This document shows, in pieces, positions 17,580 to 24,540 of a stretch of 64,000 bases of DNA; position 1 is the stretch's first letter; each line of letters starts with the position of its first letter. The notes under the pieces were generated by a model. That model ran no database searches. It saw only the letters and a list, made by a program, of their open reading frames with translations, and had not been told where the DNA came from. This DNA comes from Evansella sp. AB-P1. Its GTDB lineage: Bacteria; Bacillota; Bacilli; Bacillales; Salisediminibacteriaceae. The DNA lies in assembly GCF_029688925.1 (NCBI RefSeq), contig NZ_JARUKY010000025.1, positions 1 through 64,000 of the forward strand. Direction: 5' to 3'. Both the position numbers and the translations under genes were made by a program.

Positions 17580-19649
17580 ATGGTTAAAAATTTATGGGGT
17601 GAACAGGAAGCAAAAGGTTTGAAAACGGGTTTAGATGAATTAGTATATCGTTCGAATTTAATTGGTTCCGATCGTGCTGTTTGTAACTGGGGTGGCGGTA
17701 ATACATCAATGAAAACTGTGGAAAAGGATTTCCGAGGCCGCGATATTGAAGTTATGTGGGTGAAGGGAAGCGGATCTGACTTAGCAACCATGAAGCACAA
17801 GAACTTTACAGGATTAAATATGGAAGATATTCGCCCGTTAATGGAACGAGATGAAATGCCAGATGAAGAAATGGTAGAATACTTATCCCATTGTATGATT
17901 GATAGTAAACACCCAAGAGCCTCTATTGAAACCTTGTTACATGCATTTTTACCATACAAGCATGTAGATCACACACATCCAGATGCAATTATAAGTCTTT
18001 GCTGTGCCGATAATGGAAGACAGTTAGCAGAAGAAATATTCGGTAACCGTTTTGTTTGGGTACCTTATATTCGTCCTGGTTTTACACTATCGAAGATGAT
18101 TGCAGAGGGGGTACAAAACAATCCTAACGCTGAGCTTGTATTAATGGAAAAGCACGGATTAGTTGTATGGGGAGAAACTGCTAAGGAGAGCTACGATAAA
18201 ACTATCTCCGTTATTAATGAAGCAGAATCGTATATTAATGAGAAAATTGAAGAGAAGAAAGTATTTGGTGGACAAAAATATCAATCACTATCTGAGCAGG
18301 AGAAAAAAGATGTGTTAAATCAAGTGTTACCTGTTATTCGTGGAGCCGTTAGTGATGAGAAGAAAATGCTATTAACCTATGATACTGGTGAAAATATACT
18401 AGAGTTCGTAAATAGTCACGATGCACCAGTACTTTCCCAAGTTGGAGCTGCTTGTCCGGATCACTTAGTTCATACAAAACGAGTACCACTCTATATTGAT
18501 TGGGATCCACAAACGAAAGACGTTAATCAGTTAATTTCGTCCATAAAAGCAGGTGTAGAAGGCTTCAAGGAAGAGTATAATGATTATTTTGAACGTAATA
18601 AAAATGATGGTGACGTAATAATGGAGCCAGCTCCACGAGTGATATTAATCCCTGGTATTGGTATGGTGAACTCAGGGAAAAATATGGTCATGGCGAATGT
18701 TAGTGGAGCTCTTTACACTCGTGCCATTTCCGTCATGAAAGGATCTACTGCACTAGGAAACTTTGTATCTTTAAATGAAAACGAATCTTATAATATTGAA
18801 TATTGGCCACTTGAGCTATATAAATTATCTCTTGCTCCAGCAGAAGCTGAATTCTCTAGGAAAGTTGCCTTTATAACAGGAGGTGCTGGTGGAATTGGAA
18901 GTGCTACTGCAAGAAAGTTTATTTCAGAAGGCGCACATGTCGTTTTAGCAGATTTAAACCTAGAAGGTGCAGAGAAAATTGCAGCTAAACTGAATGAAGA
19001 GTTTGGTGAAGGACGTGCTCTTGCCATTAAAATGGATGTTACTAGTGAAGAACAGGTTCAAGCTGCCTTTGAAGCAACTGCATTAACGTATGGCGGGGTT
19101 GATATTATCGTAAATAATGCAGGTCTTGCAACTTCAAGCCCATTCGATGAAACGACATTAAAAGAGTGGAACTTAAACATGAATGTTCTTGGTACGGGTT
19201 ATTTTTTAGTCGCACGTGAAGCATTTAAACAAATGAAAACACAAGCAATTGGAGGAAGCATGGTCTTCGTCGGGTCTAAAAACTCGATATATGCTGGAAA
19301 AAATGCAGCAGCATACAGCTCTGTGAAAGCAATGGAAACACATTTAGCTCGATGTATTGCTGCAGAAGGGGGAGAGTACGGAATACGTGTGAACTCTGTT
19401 TTACCTGATGCAGTATTACAAGGTTCTGCCATTTGGGGTTCCCGGTGGAGAGAAGAACGTGCAGCTGCCTATGGGATTGATCCTGATCAATTAGAAGAAC
19501 ATTACCGTAAACGTACAACATTATTAGTAAACATTCTTCCAGAGGACATTGCAGACTCTATTGCATTTTTCTCCTCATCCAAAGCAGAAAAAACGACAGG
19601 TTCTATGATTACAGTAGATGGAGGAGTACCAGCAGCCTTCACTAGATAA
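17580..19649 (+). CDS. rhaEW: Bifunctional rhamnulose-1-phosphate aldolase / lactaldehyde dehydrogenase
   Basis: A 689-residue fusion like B. subtilis RhaEW. Residues 1 to about 410 are a class II aldolase (RSNLIGSDRAVCNWGGGNTSMK, WVKGSGSDLATM, zinc-binding HVDHTHPDAI, EKHGLVVWG). Residues about 420-689 are a short-chain dehydrogenase (VAFITGGAGGIGSATARK cofactor motif, NNAGLATSS, and catalytic Ser/Tyr/Lys in GSKNSIY...AAYSSVKAM). It cleaves rhamnulose-1-phosphate and oxidises the L-lactaldehyde to lactate with NAD. GGAGG precedes the ATG. It has its own promoter region. Having this together with a separate RhaD is redundant. Confidence 0.93.
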   Translation: MVKNLWGEQEAKGLKTGLDELVYRSNLIGSDRAVCNWGGGNTSMKTVEKDFRGRDIEVMWVKGSGSDLATMKHKNFTGLNMEDIRPLMERDEMPDEEMVEYLSHCMIDSKHPRASIETLLHAFLPYKHVDHTHPDAIISLCCADNGRQLAEEIFGNRFVWVPYIRPGFTLSKMIAEGVQNNPNAELVLMEKHGLVVWGETAKESYDKTISVINEAESYINEKIEEKKVFGGQKYQSLSEQEKKDVLNQVLPVIRGAVSDEKKMLLTYDTGENILEFVNSHDAPVLSQVGAACPDHLVHTKRVPLYIDWDPQTKDVNQLISSIKAGVEGFKEEYNDYFERNKNDGDVIMEPAPRVILIPGIGMVNSGKNMVMANVSGALYTRAISVMKGSTALGNFVSLNENESYNIEYWPLELYKLSLAPAEAEFSRKVAFITGGAGGIGSATARKFISEGAHVVLADLNLEGAEKIAAKLNEEFGEGRALAIKMDVTSEEQVQAAFEATALTYGGVDIIVNNAGLATSSPFDETTLKEWNLNMNVLGTGYFLVAREAFKQMKTQAIGGSMVFVGSKNSIYAGKNAAAYSSVKAMETHLARCIAAEGGEYGIRVNSVLPDAVLQGSAIWGSRWREERAAAYGIDPDQLEEHYRKRTTLLVNILPEDIADSIAFFSSSKAEKTTGSMITVDGGVPAAFTR

Positions 19650-19840
19650 ATTGAAATAACTAACAATAGAGTGTTTTTAATTGGGAATCACAACTTATAT
19701 TATGGCTACAAAGACAGTAGTGGTGAATGTAATATTTGGTATTTAAACTCCAATTAAGGTATTCTATATTGTAATGATATGCAAGTACGACACATGGAAA
19801 TAAGTTTGGATTGTACATGAATGAGAGGGAATGGTTCATA

Positions 19841-20602
19841 ATGCTTGCTGAAGAAAGATATAAAAAAATTGTTTTACTAGTTAATGAACGGGGCAGTATT
19901 CGCGTATCTGAACTGAGTGAGATCTTTGGAGTAACAGAAGAAACGATTAGACGAGATTTAGGGAAGCTAGAACGGGAAGGTAAATTAACTAGAAGTCATG
20001 GTGGGGCAGTGTCTGTAGAAACAAGTCGATCGGAAATATCATATACAAAACGCGAAGTAATGAATATAGAAGAAAAAAAGAACATTGCTGTTGAGGTCAT
20101 CAGTCATATTCATGAAGATGATAGGATCTTCTTAGATGCCAGCACTACAGCATGGTATGTGGCAGCTCGCCTACCAAATATGTCATTAACAGTTTTAACA
20201 AACTCTATGAAAGTTGCTTTGGAATTAAGTGAAAAAGAGAAGATCAATGTTATTTGTATAGGTGGTACGTTAACGAAAATGTCCCTTTCATTCGTAGGTC
20301 CCTTAGCTGAGAAATCCATTGATCAATATTTTATCGATAAGGCATTTATATCTAGTAAGGGCATTGATATTAAAAGAGGAATAAGTGACGATAGCGAGCT
20401 ACAAGCTCGCTTAAGACTTAAAGTAATTGAACTTTCTGATCAGGTTTATTATATGGCTGACTATAGTAAATTTGGCACTCGCGCCTTAACTAAAATCAGT
20501 AATATAGACAGTATCCATAACATCATCACAGATAAATATACAGATGAGACAACGATTCAGAATCTAAGAGATAAAGGGATAAATGTAATTATTGCAACTT
20601 AA
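19841..20602 (+). CDS. DeoR-family regulator (probably rhamnose, RhaR/YulB-like)
   Basis: A 253-residue DeoR repressor, the family's usual length. The N-terminal helix-turn-helix is IRVSELSEIFGVTEETIRRDLGKLEREGKL (about residues 20-50). The C-terminal sugar-phosphate-sensing domain has FLDASTTAWYVA, LTVLTNS, VICIGGTL and ADYSKFG motifs. In B. subtilis a DeoR protein of this kind controls the rhamnose operon, with rhamnulose-1-phosphate as likely inducer. ATG 19841 is chosen because AGAGGGA is ten bases upstream; an in-frame TTG at 19811 is less likely. It follows rhaEW by 190 bases. Confidence 0.85.
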   Translation: MLAEERYKKIVLLVNERGSIRVSELSEIFGVTEETIRRDLGKLEREGKLTRSHGGAVSVETSRSEISYTKREVMNIEEKKNIAVEVISHIHEDDRIFLDASTTAWYVAARLPNMSLTVLTNSMKVALELSEKEKINVICIGGTLTKMSLSFVGPLAEKSIDQYFIDKAFISSKGIDIKRGISDDSELQARLRLKVIELSDQVYYMADYSKFGTRALTKISNIDSIHNIITDKYTDETTIQNLRDKGINVIIAT

Positions 20603-20613
20603 ATTATGGGATA

Positions 20614-20674
20614 TAGGGACGGTTCTACTGATTCTTTCGTTTCGCTAAACGAAAGAATCAGTAGAACCGTCCTA
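20614..20674. repeat. Family A palindrome, perfect copy
   Basis: The most perfect copy: arms of about 28 bp (AGGGACGGTTCTACTGATTC... / ...GAATCAGTAGAACCGTCCT) around the loop CGCT. Twelve bases after the DeoR stop, it could also act as a terminator, but no T tract follows. Confidence 0.92.
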
Positions 20675-20746
20675 AATAAATTTTAGGGGCAAATAATTAT
20701 CTAAAGGCATAGTATATATGGAATTTTTTATAAGTAGGTGAATGTA

Positions 20747-21193
20747 TTGTATTATTTTCATCCATATCCACAAGAAGATTGGTCATCTGTATTACAACTT
20801 TTAACCCAAAGTATGCAAGGGGAAGAGATGGTCTGTTCCATGAGTTCTCAACTGTATCACATTCCTGCAACGGAAAATTTGGAAGGACTGGATCAAATGC
20901 ATGAGCAATTGTATGAATCTTCCTATCATCGGGTGACTGCTTTGGGTAGTGCAAAACGATTGCAAAGTGGGGAAAGCCACGAAACAATTGTTAAAACCAT
21001 GGTTTCCTGTGTTGATAATGCATTATTAGCAGATCATGAGGTAACAAGATGGCTACCTGTTATGAAGGGAAATGCCCCTGTTGAATTTAAGGAATTTATC
21101 CAAAGTTTAATCAGTTGGCAGGAACAGACTGTACAGAGTTTAACAAAGGCACAACAGCAACTAAGACAAATGGGCTTTACCTCTAATAATTAA
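20747..21193 (+). CDS. Protein of unknown function (148 aa)
   Basis: A soluble, mostly helical protein (LYYFHPYPQEDWSSVLQLL..., ending SLTKAQQQLRQMGFTSNN). I do not recognise the family. TTG 20747 is favoured because AGGTGA lies before it; GTG 20738, in the same frame, is possible. It has two cysteines, no membrane segment and no signal. It stands alone between a family A palindrome and a strong terminator. Confidence 0.55.
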   Translation: MYYFHPYPQEDWSSVLQLLTQSMQGEEMVCSMSSQLYHIPATENLEGLDQMHEQLYESSYHRVTALGSAKRLQSGESHETIVKTMVSCVDNALLADHEVTRWLPVMKGNAPVEFKEFIQSLISWQEQTVQSLTKAQQQLRQMGFTSNN

Positions 21194-21226
21194 CTGATCA
21201 CAAGTAGATTTAGTAAATGAAAAATG

Positions 21227-21266
21227 GAAGGAAGCAAGGGGATAAACTCTTGCTTCCTTCTTTTTG
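21227..21266 (+). terminator. Terminator after the 148-aa gene
   Basis: A 12-bp perfect stem GAAGGAAGCAAG / CTTGCTTCCTTC followed by TTTTTG. Confidence 0.92.
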
Positions 21267-21307
21267 CTATAGAAATGATTCATGAGAACCATCTTCAAGT
21301 TGACATT

Positions 21308-21323
21308 ATACCTATGCGGGTAT
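21308..21323. promoter_or_regulatory. Candidate CstR operator 1
   Basis: ATACCTATGCGGGTAT, a copy of ATACC-N6-GGTAT, lies 48 bases before cstR. CsoR/CstR-family operators are of this ATACC...GGTAT type. Autoregulation is expected. Confidence 0.65.
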
Positions 21324-21370
21324 AGTGTATAAAGTATATTGACACGTTTTTTTGATTTGGAGGGAAATGT

Positions 21371-21631
21371 ATGGAATATACGGATCAAATGAAAAATAGA
21401 GTAAAACGAATAGAAGGACAAGTGAAAGCTATTTTAAGAATGATGGAAGAAGAAAAGGACTGTAAAGATCTTGTTGTTCAACTTTCAGCTGCAAGAAATG
21501 CACTTGATCGTACGATAGGTCTTGTTGTAAGTACAAACTTAGAGCATTGTGTTAGAGAGCAAATAGAAAAAGGTGAAGATACAGAACAATTTATTCAAGA
21601 AGCTGTAAATTTATTAGTAAAAAGTAGATAG
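21371..21631 (+). CDS. cstR: CstR-type persulfide-sensing repressor (CsoR family)
   Basis: An 86-residue all-helical repressor of the CsoR/RcnR family (MKNRVKRIEGQVKAILRMME at the N-terminus). Cys31 and Cys60 are present. The position where copper-sensing CsoR has its histidine ligand (four before the second Cys) is Asn56. Cys-Cys without that His is the mark of CstR, which senses persulfides by forming sulfur crosslinks between the two cysteines. GGAGGG precedes the ATG. It heads a cluster of rhodanese and other sulfur genes that carries four matching operator-like sites. Confidence 0.8.
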   Translation: MEYTDQMKNRVKRIEGQVKAILRMMEEEKDCKDLVVQLSAARNALDRTIGLVVSTNLEHCVREQIEKGEDTEQFIQEAVNLLVKSR

Positions 21632-21677
21632 GGATAGTCGTTTATTGGGGTGACAAGTGGCTGTACATGCACTTGAA

Positions 21678-21693
21678 ATACCCCTATAGGTGT
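21678..21693. promoter_or_regulatory. Candidate CstR operator 2
   Basis: ATACCCCTATAGGTGT, one base off ATACC-N6-GGTAT. It lies between cstR and the first rhodanese gene, inside a longer imperfect hairpin (GTGACAAGTG ... CACTTGTA). Confidence 0.5.
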
Positions 21694-21742
21694 CTTCACT
21701 TGTATTTTGATCATTTATTAGTAAAAAATTTTGTTAGTGTAT

Positions 21743-21758
21743 ATACTTATACGGGTAT
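21743..21758. promoter_or_regulatory. Candidate CstR operator 3
   Basis: ATACTTATACGGGTAT, 14 of 16 bases identical to operator 1, lies 85 bases before the first rhodanese gene. Confidence 0.6.
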
Positions 21759-21842
21759 ATGTATGTGGGGAACTGAAATAAATCAATTAATCATGTTTTC
21801 AAGACACATGCTTCATACAAAAGAATAAAGGAGATCTGTAGG

Positions 21843-22583
21843 ATGGACATCATTATCAATATTCTAATATTTGGGCTTATTGCTTTATTTTTCATTAACA
21901 AATTCGTACCAGTTAAAGGGGTTAATCAAATCTCTATTGCTGAATTAAAGGATAAACTTAAAAAGAAAGATATTCAGTTTGTTGATGTAAGAACAACAGG
22001 GGAGTACGTTAATAGCCACATTAAAGAATTTATAAACATACCCCTTCACGAATTATCAAAAGATGCTAAACAATTATCAAAGGATAAAGAAGTGGTTGTT
22101 ATTTCTCAAAGTGGGATGAGAACTGATACTCCCACGGCTAAAGCCAGTGGGGTTCTAAGATACTGACAGGCTTTTCAAGAGTGCCCTTATCTCTCAAAAG
22201 AGAGAGTTTCCACTCAAGCACTAACCTGTTTCTCTTAGAACATCAATGGACGTATAGCGTATAGCTAGGCACTTCGTCAAGCCAGCCTAAAAGACCTCTT
22301 GTGTGCTTATCGTTCCGTATCGGTCGTATCAAACCGAAATTTTAAGGACGAACGTTGAAGATTTTACGTGGCAAACGTTATTTATCGCTTCTTGCCACAA
22401 CTCCATATCTTCAGTTTTCAAAGAACATTTGTACTACTTGTAGAATAGCACAGGTGTTCGTATTATTCAATAATTTAGGCTAAAGCCTACCGAAAATTCA
22501 TCCCATCTCTAAAGAGGGGCTACGCCCTGCATGCGCTTTCTTTTCGGAAATCTGTAAATGGTGGAATGAGTGCTTGGAATTAA
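21843..22583 (+). pseudogene. Rhodanese-domain membrane protein, split by an inserted element
   Basis: The 5' part encodes an N-terminal membrane helix (IINILIFGLIALFFINKFV) and a rhodanese domain (QFVDVRTTGEYVNSHIKEFINIPLHEL) up to VVVISQSGMR. It then runs into foreign DNA and stops at 22166. The 3' end of the gene reappears at about 22537-22583, reading FRKSVNGGMSAWN and stop, the classic rhodanese C-terminus. About a dozen residues between the halves are missing. In addition the catalytic Cys of the CxSGMR loop is Ser (TCT at 22104-22106 where TGT is expected). The gene is therefore dead or non-catalytic. Confidence 0.8.
22120..22535 (-). mobile_element. TnpB-less IS200/IS605-type element remnant
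   Basis: About 415 bp inserted in the rhodanese gene. On the minus strand its right end is a hairpin CCCCACTGGCTTTAGCCGTGGG followed by AGTATCAG, a form typical of TnpB-carrying IS605-type right ends. Just inside is a hairpin-rich stretch (GTGGAAACTCTCTC / GAGAGATAAGGGCACTC) resembling the omega-RNA scaffold region. The other end carries an imperfect hairpin CCCCTCTTTAGAGATGGG. No tnpA or tnpB frame remains. Boundaries are approximate. Confidence 0.6.
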
Positions 22584-22659
22584 TGATGAAGGGAGATTAT
22601 GGTAGTTGGGTTGAGTGAGGGAAAGAAAAAGGTGCGTGATATAATTTTTTAAAGTGATT

Positions 22660-22675
22660 ATACCATCATAGGTAT
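22660..22675. promoter_or_regulatory. Candidate CstR operator 4
   Basis: ATACCATCATAGGTAT, a perfect ATACC-N6-GGTAT, 75 bases before the 44-aa gene and the DUF302/rhodanese genes. It suggests a second CstR-controlled transcript downstream of the broken rhodanese. Confidence 0.6.
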
Positions 22676-22749
22676 GGGGCATTATATGGAAATGATGATA
22701 TAAGATTGAATGATTAGATTGAGGATAAGGAAAAAGGAGGCATACCACT

Positions 22750-22884
22750 ATGTCGGAATTTAAGAAGCTAGATAATCGTGTAGTAATGGAGGTTGAGGAA
22801 CTTTTTCGAAAGCAAATAGCCGTGAGAAAAAGCAGAGAAAATTGCCTGCTTTTTGACCGGGTACTTGGCTTTGGATCCTGGTAG
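22750..22884 (+). CDS. Small protein of unknown function (44 aa)
   Basis: A 44-residue charged protein starting MSEFKKLDNRVVMEVEELFRK, with one cysteine. AAGGAGG lies nine bases before the ATG. It sits between the broken rhodanese and DUF302 and is probably co-regulated with them. It may be the truncated N-terminus of a longer protein; the family is not recognised. The 160 bases after it contain no clear gene. Confidence 0.45.
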   Translation: MSEFKKLDNRVVMEVEELFRKQIAVRKSRENCLLFDRVLGFGSW

Positions 22885-23051
22885 GAGCCTATTTATTGAT
22901 AACGTACTTTTTCTTCTAAAAGTAACATTAGAAATTTTGAGCCTATTTTATAGATTTTTGTTCCAAGTGGTAAACCAATAATTTGGAGTACACCTATACT
23001 TGTGGATAGGGTGAAAATAAGAAAACCAAATAAATAAAGGAGATGAGAATT

Positions 23052-23435
23052 ATGTTTCATTATACTGTAAATTCTACAAGAGGAATCAAAGAGACGATCA
23101 GGAAGCTTCAAGATAGCTTACAAGAAGAGAAGTTTGGTGTCCTTTGGGAATTTGACGTTAAAGAAAAACTCCTAGAAAAAGGTTTAACATTTGATGAGGA
23201 TTTTACCGTGTTAGAAGTTTGTAATCCCCATGAAGCGAAACGGGTACTAGATGTGAATAAACTTGCTGGGTATTTTCTTCCATGCAAAATCGTAGTCTAT
23301 GTTGATCGAGGTGAGACAAAAATTGGAATGCCAAAACCTACAGAGTTGATAAAATCTGTAGATAATAAAAAGTTGATGGAGTTTGCGGCTGATATTGAAA
23401 AAAGGTTAATGAATGCCATTAACAAGAGTGTATAA
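23052..23435 (+). CDS. DUF302 family protein
   Basis: A 127-residue single-domain DUF302 protein. Motifs: the TVNSTRGIKETIRKLQDSL opening, FGVLWEFDVKEKLLEKG, VLEVCNPHEAKRVLD and CKIVVYVDRGETKIGMPKP. The family often sits beside sulfur, heavy-metal or rhodanese genes; its biochemical function is unknown. ATG 23052 (MFHYTVNS) is preferred over ATG 23043, because AAAGGAG ends right at 23043. It is followed 75 bases later by a rhodanese gene in the same direction. Confidence 0.85.
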   Translation: MFHYTVNSTRGIKETIRKLQDSLQEEKFGVLWEFDVKEKLLEKGLTFDEDFTVLEVCNPHEAKRVLDVNKLAGYFLPCKIVVYVDRGETKIGMPKPTELIKSVDNKKLMEFAADIEKRLMNAINKSV

Positions 23436-23510
23436 CAAACGTTATTAAAAAAGTTCGATTGTACCTAATTGGGAATATAAATGAACATGATAGAAAGGGG
23501 AGGAATAAGT

Positions 23511-23903
23511 TTGTTTAAAAAGTATTGGCATATTATCATATCAGCTATCATCTTACTCAGTATAGTGGGATATCAATTTTACCTTAAAAGTGGTATTGAA
23601 CAGATTAATACGGCGGAACTTGCAGAAATGTTGAACAACCATGATACTGATAACATCTTCTTTTTAGATGTGCGAGAAGTGAATGAATATAACGAAGGCC
23701 ATATTGAAGGTATGCTGAATATACCATTGAGTGTACTAGATACAGAATACAATGAGATTCCAAAAGATAATACAGTTGTAATTATTTGTCGCAGTGGAAA
23801 CAGAAGTCTTCAAGCAGCCAATATACTAAAAGACCTTGGGTATAGCAAACTCATTAATGTTACTGGTGGTATGCTTAACTGGAATGGGAATGTGATTAAG
23901 TAA
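23511..23903 (+). CDS. Membrane-anchored rhodanese-like protein
   Basis: A 130-residue protein with an N-terminal membrane helix (HIIISAIILLSIVGYQFYL) and one rhodanese domain: FFLDVREVNEYNEGHIEG, NIPLS, and the active-site loop VVIICRSGNRSLQAA with the catalytic Cys intact, ending INVTGGMLNWNG. It should transfer sulfane sulfur (persulfide) at the membrane. The TTG start lies seven bases after AAAGGGGAGG. It has the same architecture as the broken copy at 21843, so it may replace it. Confidence 0.88.
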   Translation: MFKKYWHIIISAIILLSIVGYQFYLKSGIEQINTAELAEMLNNHDTDNIFFLDVREVNEYNEGHIEGMLNIPLSVLDTEYNEIPKDNTVVIICRSGNRSLQAANILKDLGYSKLINVTGGMLNWNGNVIK

Positions 23904-23908
23904 CTGTT

Positions 23909-24074
23909 ATGTACCTTTTTCATATTAAACGGGGAATCTTACATAATTATCTCTAATGGAGAAGCTGCAATAATCGACTCTACTCATATAACGAATTATC
24001 ATAAAGATCTTGACACAGAAAAGATGCAAAACCGTCACCAAAAATCCCTTGTACAATTTACCATAGTATACTAA
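23909..24074 (+). pseudogene. Relic of a metallo-beta-lactamase-fold (CstB/ETHE1-like) gene
   Basis: Just after the rhodanese, a frame from ATG 23909 (MYLFHIK) shifts by one base into GESYIIISNGEAAIIDSTHI. This resembles the N-terminal 'SYLI...GEAiIID' strand pair of persulfide dioxygenases. The metal-binding HxHxDH motif that should follow is absent, and the frame ends at 24072-24074. It is a frameshifted, truncated remnant. Such genes usually sit in cstR operons. Confidence 0.5.
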
Positions 24075-24144
24075 ACTAGTATTGTTATTGTATATATTGT
24101 GTGTCAGTTAGAAATAAACAACTACATATTGTGATATGCCAGTA

Positions 24145-24330
24145 AAATTGGTGCCATACAGGCTTAATAGGGAATCTGGTGGAAGTCCAGAACTGTCCCC
24201 GCAACTGTAAGTGCTTACGAAATAAGTGAATCCACTGTCATTATGATGGGAAGGGCTTAAAGTAGAATGAAGCACAAGTCAGGAGACCTACCATTTTATG
24301 TTGCATTATCTTCTTCGGGAGCTGGGAAGG
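24145..24330 (+). ncRNA. Cobalamin (B12) riboswitch
   Basis: Typical elements in order: GGTGCC...GGGAATCTGGTGG (about 24150-24182), AGTCCAGAACTGTCCCCGCAAC, and the B12 box AAGTCAGGAGACCTACC at 24276-24292. It senses adenosylcobalamin or a related form. A terminator follows at 24418 and then nrdD, so cobalamin should switch off nrdDG. This fits the known logic that B12-independent ribonucleotide reductases are repressed when a B12-dependent one can work. Confidence 0.93.
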
Positions 24331-24417
24331 TAGAATGAGGGTATAAGTTATATAGGACGCTATTCATTTGTCTAGTTATGCCTGTTGAATGCTGCTTAGT
24401 TTACATTCTACTATTAA

Positions 24418-24448
24418 AAATCCATCTCCGAAAGGAGATGGATTTTTT
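24418..24448 (+). terminator. Riboswitch-controlled terminator before nrdD
   Basis: A 12-bp perfect stem AAATCCATCTCC / GGAGATGGATTT with a GAAA loop and six T. It lies about 90 bases after the riboswitch and 90 before nrdD. The upstream segment CATTCTAC (24404-24411) can pair with GTAGAATG at 24330-24337 or at 24262-24269, which may form the switching stem. Confidence 0.9.
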
Positions 24449-24461
24449 CGATTGATTAATT

Positions 24462-24520
24462 GGGACGGTTCTTTTGAATCATTCGTTTCGCTAAACGAAT
24501 GAATCACGAGAACCGTCCCC
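24462..24520. repeat. Family A palindrome, full copy (5' of nrdD)
   Basis: GGGACGGTTCTTTTGAATC ... GAATCACGAGAACCGTCCCC with the TTTCGCTAAA centre. It sits between the riboswitch terminator and the nrdD ribosome binding site, so it is transcribed in the nrdD leader. It contains an ATG in frame with nrdD. Confidence 0.92.
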
Positions 24521-24540
24521 ACAAAAAGGAGATGTTAGGA

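Noticed and set aside
22893-23111. Minus-strand hydrophobic frame (IIGLPLGTKIYKIGSKF)
   Set aside because: It starts inside the antisense of the DUF302 gene and has no ribosome binding site. A membrane-protein relic is possible, but I could not match it to a family.
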